Of a stretch of 64,000 nt of DNA, positions 45,736-54,579 are shown piece after piece. How positions within the stretch are numbered: position 1 is the first letter of the stretch; the number at the start of each line of letters is the position of its first letter. The position numbers and the translations under genes were made by a program. The DNA comes from Polyangium mundeleinium. GTDB taxonomy: Bacteria; Myxococcota_A; Polyangia; Polyangiales; Polyangiaceae. The stretch spans positions 5,796,501 to 5,860,500 of the forward strand of contig NZ_JAQNDO010000001.1 in NCBI RefSeq assembly GCF_028369105.1. The letters are read 5' to 3'. The notes under the pieces are model-generated. The model saw nothing but the letters and a program-made list of their open reading frames with translations. It was not told where the DNA came from and made no database searches.

Positions 45736-46932
45736 ATGAGCGACGAGGCGGGGCGGGCGCTGGATCTCGGCGCGTTTCGGGCCGCGTACGGCCGGTTCTT
45801 GACGGGCGATCGCGTGCTGCTCACGGGCCACTCGCACCAGGCGTGGCCCGATGTGTCGCGCGCGGCGATGATCGAGGCGTTCGACGACGCCGCGCGGTTC
45901 GTGGACGACAAGTGGTCCCGCGCGGTCTTCCCGAAGATGGAGTCCGTCGGGCGCCGGATCCTCGGGCGGCTCGGCTTCGACGAGGGGGACGCGATCGCCT
46001 TCGGCAAGAGCACGCACGAGCTCGTCACGCGATTGCTCTCGTGTTTCCCGCTCGCCTCGGCGCCGCGCGTGGTCACGACGCGGTCGGAGTTTCATTCGTT
46101 GCACCGCCAACTATCGCGGCTCGCGGAGGACGGCCTGCGCGTCACGTGGGTCGACACGGCGGATCGCGAGAGCCTCGTGGATCGTTTCCTCGAAGCGATC
46201 GTGCCCGGCACGAGCCTCGTCGCGCTCTCGGCCGTGCTCTTCGAGGACGCGTTCGTCGTGCCGCGGATCGGCGAGATCGCGGCGCGGGCGGTGGAGGTCG
46301 GCGCTGTCCCGCTCGTCGATGCGTACCACGGGTTCAACGTGGTGCCGATCGCGTGGGGACCTGCGAAGGACGCGCTCTTCGTGACGGCCGGCGGCTACAA
46401 GTACGCGCAGCTCGGGGAGGGGATCTGCTTCTTGCGGTTCCCTGCAACGACAAACCTTCGGCCGGCGGACACCGGCTGGTTCGCGCATTTTTCGGCGCTC
46501 GAAGGCGAGCGCACGGAGACCGTGGGGTACGGGCCGGGCGGCGCGCGGTTCTCGGGCGCGACGTTTGATGCCACGCCGGTCTATCGCGCCGACGCCGTGC
46601 TCCGGCACTGGGACGCGTTCGGGCTCGACGTTCCGGCTCTCCGCGCGATCTCGCTGCGGCAAACACGCAGCATCCTCGCGACGCTCGACGCGGCGGGGAT
46701 CGCCGAGCACGTGGCATCGTCACGCGTGGACGAGCGGCGCGGAGCTTTTGTTGCCGTACGATCTCCTGGTGCTGGGCGGGTCGTCGAGCGGCTCCGCGCG
46801 CGCGGGATCTTCGTCGACTCGCGCGGCGAACTCGTGCGGATCGGCCCCGCGCCTTACCTCACGGACGACGAGATCGAGCGCGGCACGCTCGCCGTCGCCG
46901 AGGAGATTCGCCGGGAGGTCGCGTCGTCGTGA
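45736..46932 (+). CDS. Class V aminotransferase/kynureninase-like PLP enzyme
   Basis: A 398-residue PLP-dependent enzyme of fold type I. Visible are LLTGHSHQAWPDV, FGKSTHELVTRLL, the aspartate block VPLVDAYHGFNVVP and the PLP lysine in VTAGGYKYAQLGEG, followed by GWFAHFS and the conserved GATFDATPVYRADAVL. The pattern is closest to kynureninase and related class V enzymes, but the GHSHQAWP start also fits desulfurase-like members, so the substrate is open. The stop overlaps the GTG of the GNAT gene by 4 nt. Confidence 0.85.
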   Translation: MSDEAGRALDLGAFRAAYGRFLTGDRVLLTGHSHQAWPDVSRAAMIEAFDDAARFVDDKWSRAVFPKMESVGRRILGRLGFDEGDAIAFGKSTHELVTRLLSCFPLASAPRVVTTRSEFHSLHRQLSRLAEDGLRVTWVDTADRESLVDRFLEAIVPGTSLVALSAVLFEDAFVVPRIGEIAARAVEVGAVPLVDAYHGFNVVPIAWGPAKDALFVTAGGYKYAQLGEGICFLRFPATTNLRPADTGWFAHFSALEGERTETVGYGPGGARFSGATFDATPVYRADAVLRHWDAFGLDVPALRAISLRQTRSILATLDAAGIAEHVASSRVDERRGAFVAVRSPGAGRVVERLRARGIFVDSRGELVRIGPAPYLTDDEIERGTLAVAEEIRREVASS

Positions 46933-47879
46933 GCCGCATCTACGTACCTCAGCTCGATGATGCGCTCGTCGCTGAAGCGGCGCGGCAGACGCACGTGATC
47001 TGGTCGGGCGGCCGTTCGGTCGACGCGTACATCGAGGCCCAGCGCGCGCAACTTCGCCGCGCCGGGCCTGCGATCCTGCGGTACACGGGCCTGCTCGACG
47101 ACACGGGGCGGCTCGTCGCAGGCATCAAGCGGTACGGCCTGTCCGTGAGCGTTCCTGGCGGCGGCAAGGCCCCGGGCGTGGGCATCGGCGCGGTCTTCAC
47201 GCGGCCCGAAGCGCGCGGGACCGGCGCCGCGAGCGAGCTTCTTCGCGCCGTGCTCGAAGAAGCGCGCGCGAACGGCGTCGCGCTCGCGCTTCTTTTTTCG
47301 GACATCGATCCCGGTTTCTACGAGCGGCTCGGCTTCGTCGCGTTGCCCGCGCTCGAGCACACGACGACCACCTCTGCGCTCCCCGCGGAAACGTCGCTCG
47401 ACGTGCGTCCTTCCACGCCCGAGGACGAGCGCTGGATGCTCGACACGTACGACGCGTCCTGGGATCCGTCGTTCGTGCGGCCCGCGCGCACGCTCGAGAT
47501 CCTGCGGTACTTCCGCTTCCGCAACCACGGCGATCTCGGCTGGATCCTGCGCCGGGACGGGCGCGACGTCGGTTATGTGCTCGCCGCACTCCACGGCGGC
47601 AACCGCGACGACGGCGCCGAACCGCCGCCCCGCACGTTGTGGGTCGACGAGTGGGCCGCGCCCGGGATCCCGCGGGACGACATCCTCGGCGCCCTCCGAC
47701 GGATCGCGTTCACCGAGGGCGCCGCGCACGTCGCGAGCTGGCTGCCTCCGCCCCTCGAAGGCGAACCGTTCGTCGCAAGAAACCGCCCCACGGCGATCGC
47801 GATGGTGCTTGCACTCGGCGGGGGTTTTCCCATGATCGATCCCGGAAAAACGTTTTTCGGGTCCTTGGATCACTTCTGA
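46929..47879 (+). CDS. GNAT acetyltransferase (Eis-like)
   Basis: A 316-residue protein from a GTG overlapping the previous stop. The first half is a GNAT domain with VGIGAVFTRPEARGTGAASEL (acetyl-CoA pyrophosphate loop, R/QxxGxG-like) and FSDIDPGFYERLGF. The second half (from ~150) looks like a second, degenerate GNAT-type domain (RPSTPEDERWML, GWILRRDGRDVGYVL). Eis-like proteins acetylate amines, including aminoglycosides and protein lysines; the target is unknown. The palindrome at 47841-47861 lies at the end of the coding sequence. Confidence 0.83.
   Translation: MSRIYVPQLDDALVAEAARQTHVIWSGGRSVDAYIEAQRAQLRRAGPAILRYTGLLDDTGRLVAGIKRYGLSVSVPGGGKAPGVGIGAVFTRPEARGTGAASELLRAVLEEARANGVALALLFSDIDPGFYERLGFVALPALEHTTTTSALPAETSLDVRPSTPEDERWMLDTYDASWDPSFVRPARTLEILRYFRFRNHGDLGWILRRDGRDVGYVLAALHGGNRDDGAEPPPRTLWVDEWAAPGIPRDDILGALRRIAFTEGAAHVASWLPPPLEGEPFVARNRPTAIAMVLALGGGFPMIDPGKTFFGSLDHF
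47841..47861. promoter_or_regulatory. AT-rich palindrome upstream of FTR1 permease gene
   Basis: CCCG-GAAAAACGTTTTTC-GGG contains a perfect 14-bp palindrome, unusual in this GC-rich region. It lies 63 nt before the FTR1 start, inside the last codons of the GNAT gene. It could be an operator (for example for a metal regulator) or a terminator hairpin; no Fur-box consensus is evident. Confidence 0.4.
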
Positions 47880-47923
47880 TCCAGCCCTTGCAACGTTTCA
47901 CGGTTTCGGTACTCTTGTTGAAC

Positions 47924-49900
47924 ATGATTGTCATCTTCGCCCGTCTCCGGTCGCTCGTGGCGCTGCTCGCGGCGGCGCTGGTGCTCGTGACCGCGCCCCT
48001 CGCGAGGGCGGACTACGGCGATCCGCCCGAGGTCGAAGCGCAGCGCCTCGTGCACGTGCTCGGCTACGTGGGCGCGGACTACGGCGGGGCCGTGGACCAC
48101 GGCGCGATCACGAACCAGGGCGAGTACGACGAGCAGCTCTCGCTCCTCGACGACGGTGCGAAGATCGCCGGGAGGATCCAGCCCGCGCTGCCCGCTGACG
48201 CGCCGCGCGTGGATCTGCCTTCGCTCGTCGGCAAGGTGCGCACGCTCGTCGACAAGAAGGCGCCCGCGAGCGAGGTGACGGCAGCGACGCTCGATGCGCG
48301 CACGGCGATCCTCGGCGCGTTTCGTCTCGCAGAGGCGCCCGCGGCGGCCCCGAACGCCGAGCGAGGCCGTGCGATCTTTCAGAAGCACTGCACCGAGTGT
48401 CATGGCGAGCAAGGCCGCGGCGACACGCCGAAGGCCGCGACGCTGAACCCGCGGCCCGCGAACTTCTGGGATCCGGACGTGGCGGACGGCATGACGCCCT
48501 TCCGCGTCGCGAGCACGGTGCGCTTCGGCGTGCAGGGCACCGCGATGGTGCCGTTTTCGCAGCTCAGCGAGGCCGAGCGGTGGGACGTCGCGTTTTATGT
48601 CGTCTCGCTGCGCCACACGGAGGCGCCCGCGGACGGATCGCCGACGTACGCGCTCGGGGAGCTCGCGACCCGCCCGGATGCGTCGCTGCGCGAGGAGCTG
48701 CTCTCCGCGGGTATCCCGCAGGATCGTGTGTCCGCGACGCTCGCGGACCTTCGCAAGCGCGCGCCGTACGAGGATCGCGCGGCCCGCTCGCCGCTCGCGC
48801 TCGCGCGGGCGAAGCTCGATCGGGCGCGCGTCGCGCTGCAGCGCGGCGATCGCGAGGGCGCGAAGGGGCAGATCATCGACAGCTACCTCGAAGGCGTCGA
48901 GCCGGTCGAGGCGCAGCTCAAGTCGATGGACGCCGGCGTCGTGGCGCGGATCGAGGATCACTACATGGGCCTACGCGCCGCGCTCGATCGCGGCGAGACG
49001 CCGGCCGAGCTCAACGCTTCGATCAGCCGCACGCTCGCGGAGCTCACGGCGGCCGAGTCGCGGCTCAAGGAAGGTGCGAAGCGGACGAGCTTCGTGTCCA
49101 CGGCGATCTCGAGCGGCGGCATCGTCGTGCGCGAGGGCGTCGAGGCTGCACTGCTCGTCGCGGCGCTGCTCGGCCTCGCGGCGCAGGCGGGCCACGCGGA
49201 CAAGAAGCGCTACGTCCACGCGGGGTGGGCCGTGGCGATCGTCCTCGGCATGCTCACGTTCCTCCTCTCACTCCGGCTCGTCACGATCTCGGGCGCGAAG
49301 CGCGAGCTCATCGAGGGCATCACGGCCCTGCTCGCGACGGCCGTGCTCTTCTACGTGAGCTACTCGCTGCTCGCGAAGCGCGAGGTCCAGCGCTGGATGC
49401 GCTTCCTCAAGGAGCACATCTCGCCCCGCAAGGCGGCGCTCTCGCTCTTCGGCGTCTCGTTCCTCGCGGCCTACCGCGAGGCGTTCGAGACCGTCCTCTT
49501 CTACCAGGCCCTGCTCGCATCCGACGCCTCGTCGCTCGCGGCCGTCGTGGGCGCCGCCGTCGGCGCGGTCGTGCTCGTGATCATCGTCTCGGCGTACACC
49601 CGGGCCGGACGTTTCGCGCCGCCGCAGGTCTTCTTCCGCATCTCGAGCTACCTGCTTTACGGTCTCGCGGTCGTGTTCATCGGCCAGGGCCTCTCGGCGT
49701 TGCAGATGGCGGGCGTCGTGCCGGCGCACCGCGTCGGCCTGCCGAGCGTGCCCGTCGTCGGCTTCTACCCGACGCTGGAGACGATCACCGCGCAGCTCAT
49801 TCTCCTCGCGCTCGCGGTGGGCGCGTACGTGTGGAACAAGCGCTCGCCCGCAGCCGGCCCCCCGCCGCGTGGCGCCACGCCGGCGCCGGCGAAGGGCTAG
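47924..49900 (+). CDS. Cytochrome c-FTR1 iron permease fusion
   Basis: A 658-residue membrane protein from the ATG at 47924. It has an N-terminal signal (ending near PLARAD), a periplasmic helical region, a c-type cytochrome domain with CTECH (Cys156, Cys159, His160) and its Met-region VRFGVQGTAMVPFSQL, another helical stretch, then the FTR1/EfeU permease (from ~380) with the iron motifs REGVEAALL and REAFETVLF and seven predicted TM helices. FTR1 permeases import iron in an oxidation-coupled way; the fused cytochrome would supply electron transfer on the periplasmic face, a domain set seen in other proteobacteria. The Pro-rich end overlaps the 3' end of the convergent phosphatase gene. Confidence 0.9.
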   Translation: MIVIFARLRSLVALLAAALVLVTAPLARADYGDPPEVEAQRLVHVLGYVGADYGGAVDHGAITNQGEYDEQLSLLDDGAKIAGRIQPALPADAPRVDLPSLVGKVRTLVDKKAPASEVTAATLDARTAILGAFRLAEAPAAAPNAERGRAIFQKHCTECHGEQGRGDTPKAATLNPRPANFWDPDVADGMTPFRVASTVRFGVQGTAMVPFSQLSEAERWDVAFYVVSLRHTEAPADGSPTYALGELATRPDASLREELLSAGIPQDRVSATLADLRKRAPYEDRAARSPLALARAKLDRARVALQRGDREGAKGQIIDSYLEGVEPVEAQLKSMDAGVVARIEDHYMGLRAALDRGETPAELNASISRTLAELTAAESRLKEGAKRTSFVSTAISSGGIVVREGVEAALLVAALLGLAAQAGHADKKRYVHAGWAVAIVLGMLTFLLSLRLVTISGAKRELIEGITALLATAVLFYVSYSLLAKREVQRWMRFLKEHISPRKAALSLFGVSFLAAYREAFETVLFYQALLASDASSLAAVVGAAVGAVVLVIIVSAYTRAGRFAPPQVFFRISSYLLYGLAVVFIGQGLSALQMAGVVPAHRVGLPSVPVVGFYPTLETITAQLILLALAVGAYVWNKRSPAAGPPPRGATPAPAKG

Positions 49901-50757
49901 AACGCGACCCGGTGAACCGCTGGGGCCCCCGGGTGCAAGAGCCGGAGGCCTCGGCGGGCCACATCCTCGGCGTTCGCCGCGGCCTCCGCGAGATCCCACT
50001 CCAGATACATCTTGTCCCCATCGAAGCAGCCGAAGCTCGTCGACACGCAGAGCATCGGCTCACGATCGATCGCGTAGCCCGTCCGCGCGACGTCATGGCC
50101 GTACACGGCGACGCGCGCGTTCGGATGGATGGCGCGCAGGAAGGCCCAGGCGCGCTCGGACGAGGTCGTCCGAGCCCAAAGCAATGCGCCGAGCGTCCCG
50201 CGGGCGGCCATCTCTTCGAGCGTCAGGCCCGTACACCCGTCGAGCGACAGGTTCTCGAGATCGTCGCGGCTCTGGATGCGCGCGTGCGGCGCCGCATGCA
50301 GCATGACGAGCTGTGCCTTCGGGGCCACCGCGACGAACGGCCATGTTCGGAACCAGGTGCGCATCGCCAGCGTGCCCTCGTCACCGAGCAGCTCCTCGAG
50401 CCGCATCGCTTCGTCCGGGAAGAACTTCGCGACGATCGGGCCGCCCACGTGCGCGTGCTCGTGATTGCCGAGCAGATAGTGAACACGCCCCGGGTACCTG
50501 TTTTGCAAGTCCCGCGCTCGTTCGAGCACCTCCGGCGAGTCGCCTTCGTAGTAGCTGCCGAGGTAGTCGGGCCAATCCATCTCGGCGAGCTCGGGCCCAT
50601 GTACCAGGTCGCCCGTGACGACCAGGACGGCCCCGTCCGGCTCGCGGGCGGCGCGTTCGAAAATGGCAGCAATACGCTCGAAGTCGTCCACGTGACCCTG
50701 CAGGTCCGTGGCGACGATGAGCTTGCCGCGTTCTGGAAGCACGACGACGCGTCGCAC
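49897..50757 (-). CDS. Calcineurin-like metallophosphoesterase
   Basis: A 286-residue protein with the dimetal motifs in order: ATDLQGHVDD (Asp18, His22), VTGDLVHG, LLGNHEHAH and later MLHAAPH and VYGHD. This is the PP2A/Mre11-type phosphoesterase core. Substrates of this family range from phosphoproteins to Ap4A and cyclic nucleotides; none is indicated here. The ATG at 50757 is the first in frame. The gene converges on the FTR1 gene with a 4-nt overlap and is divergent from the PEP carboxykinase gene. Confidence 0.88.
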   Translation of the reverse strand: MRRVVVLPERGKLIVATDLQGHVDDFERIAAIFERAAREPDGAVLVVTGDLVHGPELAEMDWPDYLGSYYEGDSPEVLERARDLQNRYPGRVHYLLGNHEHAHVGGPIVAKFFPDEAMRLEELLGDEGTLAMRTWFRTWPFVAVAPKAQLVMLHAAPHARIQSRDDLENLSLDGCTGLTLEEMAARGTLGALLWARTTSSERAWAFLRAIHPNARVAVYGHDVARTGYAIDREPMLCVSTSFGCFDGDKMYLEWDLAEAAANAEDVARRGLRLLHPGAPAVHRVAF

Positions 50758-50897
50758 AGCGGCCGAGAGTACCGCACTTCGGCCATCTTGCCCGGGAAAG
50801 CGCGCACGCCCTCGTCACATCGGGCGATGTGATCGCGATTCCCCGCGGAATCTCACCCGGTAGCGTCTCGCTGGCCTGGGGGCTACTCTACCGCGCC

Positions 50898-52646
50898 ATG
50901 AACAATCAGAGCCTTTCCGCGTGGGTCGACGAGGTGGCCCGCCAGACGGAGCCCGACCGCGTGGTGTGGTGTGATGGTTCCGAGGAAGAGTATCGCGGCC
51001 TCGTGCAGGCCATGCTCCGGGACGGCACGCTGCACGAGCTCGACCAGGCAGCGTACCCCGGGTGTTACCTGCATCGGAGCCATCCGTCCGACGTGGCGCG
51101 CACCGAGCACTTGACCTTCATCTGCTCGGATCGGGCCGAGGGCGCTGGGCCGACGAACAACTGGATGTCCCCTGCGGACGCACGCGAGACGGTCGGCCGG
51201 CTTTTCGACCGCTCGATGCGCGGACGGACGATGTACGTGGTCCCGTACCTGATGGGCCCGGTCGGCTCGCCCGCTTCGAAGGTCGGCGTCGAGGTCACGG
51301 ACAGCGCTTATGTCGCGGCCAGCATGCGGATCATGACGCGCATGGGGAAGGTCGCGCTCGATCACCTGGGCGCGTCGACGGACTTCTGCCGGGGCCTGCA
51401 CTCGCTCGGCGACCTCGATCCGAACCGCCGCTTCATCGCGCATTTCCCCGAGGAGCGCCTCATCTGGAGCGTGGGCTCGGGCTACGGCGGCAACGCGCTG
51501 CTCGGCAAGAAGTGCTTTGCGCTGCGCATCGCGAGCACGATGGCGCGCGACGAGGGCTGGCTTGCGGAGCACATGCTCATCATGGGGCTCGAGGATCCTG
51601 CGGGGAACGTCACGTACATCTGCGCTGCGTTCCCGAGCGCATGCGGCAAAACGAACCTGGCGATGCTCGTGCCGCCCGCGAGCCAGCAGGGCTGGAAGGT
51701 GTGGACCGTCGGCGACGACATCGCGTGGCTGCGCGTCGGCCCCGATGGTCGGCTCTGGGCGGTCAACCCCGAGGCAGGCTTCTTCGGCGTCGCCCCTGGC
51801 ACGAGCCGGAAGACGAACCCGAATGCGCTCGCCACGGTCCAGCGCAACACGATCTTCACGAACGTGGCGATGACGCGGGACCGGCAGCCATGGTGGGAGG
51901 GCATGGACGGCCAGGTGCCGGCCGATCTCATGGACTGGCAGGGACGGCCGTGGACACCCACGAGCAAGGAGCCCGCGGCGCACCCGAACAGCCGTTTCTG
52001 CGCGCCGGCGAAGCAGTGTCCGTGTGTCTCGTCGCTGATGGAGGCGCCGGAGGGCGTGCCGATCAGCGCGTTCGTGTTCGGCGGCCGCAGGGCCAAGCTC
52101 GCTCCGCTCGTGTATGAGGCGCGCGACTGGGCGCACGGCGTGTATCTCGGCGCGTCGATGGCCTCGGAGACCACGGCGGCGGCCACGGGGAAGGTGGGCG
52201 TCGTGCGCCGTGACCCGATGGCGATGCGCCCGTTCTGTGGATACAACATGGGCGACTACTTCGGGCACTGGCTCGAGCTGGGGCGCGGGCGCCCGGCCTT
52301 CCCGAAGGTCTTCCACGTGAACTGGTTCCGCACGAACGATGCGGGCAAGATCCTCTGGCCCGGCTTCGGCGAGAACCTGCGCGTGCTGCGCTGGATCAAC
52401 GAGCGCGTGCACGGCCGCGCGAAGGGCCGCGAGACCGCGCTCGGCATCTTCCCGAACGAGGGCGAGATCGACACGAGCGGGCTCGATCTCCCGGCGTCGG
52501 CGATGGATGATCTCTTCTCGATCGATCGCGAAGCGTGGCTCGCGGATCTCACCGATCAGGAGGCGTTCTTCGGATCGTTCGGCGACAAGATGCCCGAGGA
52601 GATCTGGCGCGAGCACCGCACGCTCCGATCGCACCTCCAGACCTGA
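50898..52646 (+). CDS. pckG: Phosphoenolpyruvate carboxykinase (GTP)
   Basis: A 582-residue enzyme converting oxaloacetate and GTP to PEP, CO2 and GDP (gluconeogenesis/anaplerosis, cytosol). Typical GTP-type sequences include CDGSEEEYRGL, MSPADARETVGRLFD, RTMYVVPYLMGP, the kinase-1 P-loop FPSACGKTNLAML with the reactive Cys, VGDDIAWLR, RKTNPNALATV and FCGYNMGDYFGHWL, and the length matches the family (~600). The ATG at 50898 agrees with homologues; the frame before it is not typical. PEP is also a substrate of the DAHP synthase encoded 2 kb downstream. Confidence 0.96.
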   Translation: MNNQSLSAWVDEVARQTEPDRVVWCDGSEEEYRGLVQAMLRDGTLHELDQAAYPGCYLHRSHPSDVARTEHLTFICSDRAEGAGPTNNWMSPADARETVGRLFDRSMRGRTMYVVPYLMGPVGSPASKVGVEVTDSAYVAASMRIMTRMGKVALDHLGASTDFCRGLHSLGDLDPNRRFIAHFPEERLIWSVGSGYGGNALLGKKCFALRIASTMARDEGWLAEHMLIMGLEDPAGNVTYICAAFPSACGKTNLAMLVPPASQQGWKVWTVGDDIAWLRVGPDGRLWAVNPEAGFFGVAPGTSRKTNPNALATVQRNTIFTNVAMTRDRQPWWEGMDGQVPADLMDWQGRPWTPTSKEPAAHPNSRFCAPAKQCPCVSSLMEAPEGVPISAFVFGGRRAKLAPLVYEARDWAHGVYLGASMASETTAAATGKVGVVRRDPMAMRPFCGYNMGDYFGHWLELGRGRPAFPKVFHVNWFRTNDAGKILWPGFGENLRVLRWINERVHGRAKGRETALGIFPNEGEIDTSGLDLPASAMDDLFSIDREAWLADLTDQEAFFGSFGDKMPEEIWREHRTLRSHLQT

Positions 52647-52842
52647 AGCGATCGCTTCGCGAAGCTTCTCCCGCGGCCTCGGCGACATCGTCGGGGTCGC
52701 GTCGTTTCCATCCTGCGCATCGACGTTTTGGCGGCATTTCGCGCCGCGTCGTCACGCTGCGCCGTCGCTCCGACGCGGTGCGCTGCGCGTGAAATGTCTG
52801 CGCTCCATCTTGACCGCACCTTGCTTTGCCGCTACCTGCACC

Positions 52843-52858
52843 TTCAAAATCTTTTGAA
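52843..52858 (+). promoter_or_regulatory. Operator-like palindrome before GbsR/MarR gene
   Basis: TTCAAAA-TC-TTTTGAA is a 7+7 bp inverted repeat with a 2-nt centre, 13 nt before the ATG of the regulator gene, in an AT-rich pocket. It is well placed for autoregulation by a dimeric winged-helix repressor. This is inferred from position and symmetry only. Confidence 0.5.
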
Positions 52859-52871
52859 AGTTCATTCTGCC

Positions 52872-53441
52872 ATGTCCGAACGTGAGACCCCGAGACAGGA
52901 CGACGGCCACGAGGCCGAGCTCATCGCAGCCGAGGCGATCGGCGACGTGATCGAGCACTGGGGGTTTCGGCGTGTCCTCGGGCGTGTGTGGACGATCTTG
53001 TTCATCGCGGCGGAGCCCTTGCCCGCGGCCGTCATCGGCGAGCGGCTGAGCCTGTCGGCCGGGGCGGTGAGCATGTCGCTCACCGAGCTCCAGCGCTGGG
53101 GCGTGGTCCGCCGCGTGTTCAAGCCGGGCGAGCGCAAGGAGTACTTCGAGGCCGAGACGGACTTCTGGAAGATGATCTCGAAGGTCTTCGACGAGCGCGA
53201 GCGGCTGCTCGCCGAGTCGGTGCGTGCGCGGCTCGAACGCGCGGTCACCATGCTCGAAGCTCGCCCGCGCCTGCCGGGCGCCGAGCAACGCGCCGATCGG
53301 GTGCGCCGGCTGCTCTCCTTCGTCATCGTCGCGGAGACCGCGCTCGACGGCTTCATCCGATCGCGCCGTGTGGACTTCTCGCCTTTCGGCGACCTCATCC
53401 GTTTTCCGCTTCGCGTGGCGACACGCAAGCGCAAGGCCTAG
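52872..53441 (+). CDS. GbsR/MarR-like transcriptional regulator
   Basis: A 189-residue winged-helix protein. The segment GFRRVLGRVWTILFIAAEPLPAAVIGERLSLS is cut into helices followed by the recognition helix region GAVSMSLTELQRWGVVRRVF and the wing around KPGERKEYFEAE, the layout of GbsR-type MarR-family repressors (as in osmoprotectant or drug-response operons). The C-terminal half is a helical dimerisation region. A palindrome lies 13 nt upstream of its ATG, and the prenyl-synthase/menaquinone operon starts 62 nt downstream, so either autocontrol or control of that operon is possible. Confidence 0.85.
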   Translation: MSERETPRQDDGHEAELIAAEAIGDVIEHWGFRRVLGRVWTILFIAAEPLPAAVIGERLSLSAGAVSMSLTELQRWGVVRRVFKPGERKEYFEAETDFWKMISKVFDERERLLAESVRARLERAVTMLEARPRLPGAEQRADRVRRLLSFVIVAETALDGFIRSRRVDFSPFGDLIRFPLRVATRKRKA

Positions 53442-53461
53442 CCATCTCGAGACCCTTCGGT

Positions 53462-53492
53462 CCGGGGACGGCGCGGAAACGCCGTGCCCCGG
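53462..53492 (+). promoter_or_regulatory. 5'-UTR hairpin before prenyl-synthase gene
   Basis: CCGGGG-ACGGCG (53462-53473) pairs with CGCCGT-G-CCCCGG (53480-53492) around a CGGAAA loop, a 12-bp stem with a single bulged G. It ends just before the Shine-Dalgarno GGGAGAA of the prenyl-synthase gene. It could end transcription of the regulator gene or modulate expression of the operon; no T-run follows, and I do not match it to a known riboswitch. Confidence 0.45.
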
Positions 53493-53503
53493 CGGGAGAA
53501 CCC

Positions 53504-54574
53504 ATGTCGATCGCAACGTATCCCATCCAGCGCGTCCCGCATCACGACGTCGTCGGAACCCTCGAGCGTGGCTGCCAGGAGCACGGCCTCGATCCGCTCG
53601 CGGGCAAGCTCGCGGAGCTCCGCCTCTTCCTCGCGAAGGACCTCGACGAGGTCGATCGCGCCATCGCGGCCGTGGGGCTCGGGGCAGAGACGCCGGCCCA
53701 GGCGAGCGCGCGGCACCTGCTCTCGCAGGACGGCAAGCGCCTGCGGCCCATCGTCGTCGCGCTCGCGGCGCACGTGGGCAAGGGCTTCAACGACGCGGCG
53801 CGCGCCTACGCCGTGGCCGTCGAGCTCGTCCACAACGCGACGCTCCTGCACGACGACGTCGTCGACGTTGGCGCGCGAAGGCGCGGCGCCGACGCAGCGC
53901 GCGTCATCTACGGCAACGCCGCGAGCATCTTCGGCGGCGACTGGCTGCTCGTGGAAGCGCTCTGCCGCATTCAGCGCGCGGGCAGCCCCGAGGTCCTCAC
54001 GCGCATGCTCGATGTCATCAAGGAGATGGTCATCGCCGAGTCGATGCAGCTCGCGCGGCGCGGCAAGCTCGACACGAGCGTCAGCGACTATTTCCACATC
54101 GTCGACGGCAAGACGGCCTCGCTCTTCCGATGGGCGATGTTCGCGGGCGGGCGCGCCGGCGGCGTGAGCGACGAGGGCTGTGAGGCGCTCGTCGATTACG
54201 GCAAGAAGCTCGGCGTCGCGTTCCAGCTCGTCGACGATGTGCTCGACGTCGCGGGAGATCCCGAGGCCACGGGCAAGACGCTGCTCGCGGATCTCGGCGA
54301 GGGGAAGATGACGTACCCCTTGCTCTGCGCGCTCGAACGTTGCCCGGAGCTCGTGCCGCTGCTCGAAGCGGTGTGCGCAGGCGAGGAGGTCGGGCCCGAG
54401 GTGGGCGGTCGTGTGGCCTCGCAGCTTCGCTCGTCGGGCGTGGTCGACGAGTGCCTCGCGCTCGCGCGGAAGCTCTGCGAGGAGGCCATCGCAGGGCTCT
54501 CGTCAATCCCGGATGGAGTCGCCAAGAGTGCGCTCGTGACCGTCGCGCGCGCGACGCCCGAGCGCAGGAGGTAA
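53504..54574 (+). CDS. Polyprenyl diphosphate synthase (trans-type)
   Basis: A 356-residue class I isoprenyl diphosphate synthase adding isopentenyl diphosphate to an allylic primer. Both Asp-rich motifs are present: LLHDDVVDVGARRRG (first, DDxxD then Arg) and LVDDVLDVAGD (second), along with GKRLRP near the start of the catalytic fold, VHNATLL, and FRWAMFAGG. A ~40-residue N-terminal extension before ELRLFLAKDL is longer than usual. The residues before the first Asp motif (VAVELVHNATL) have small or non-aromatic side chains at positions that set chain length, fitting a medium or long product such as the menaquinone side chain. It opens the coupled operon that ends in men genes. Confidence 0.92.
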   Translation: MSIATYPIQRVPHHDVVGTLERGCQEHGLDPLAGKLAELRLFLAKDLDEVDRAIAAVGLGAETPAQASARHLLSQDGKRLRPIVVALAAHVGKGFNDAARAYAVAVELVHNATLLHDDVVDVGARRRGADAARVIYGNAASIFGGDWLLVEALCRIQRAGSPEVLTRMLDVIKEMVIAESMQLARRGKLDTSVSDYFHIVDGKTASLFRWAMFAGGRAGGVSDEGCEALVDYGKKLGVAFQLVDDVLDVAGDPEATGKTLLADLGEGKMTYPLLCALERCPELVPLLEAVCAGEEVGPEVGGRVASQLRSSGVVDECLALARKLCEEAIAGLSSIPDGVAKSALVTVARATPERRR

Positions 54575-54579
54575 GCGCC

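Noticed and set aside
53462-53492. Known riboswitch in front of the prenyl-synthase gene
   Set aside because: The structure is one simple hairpin; I see no conserved aptamer core of a named class.
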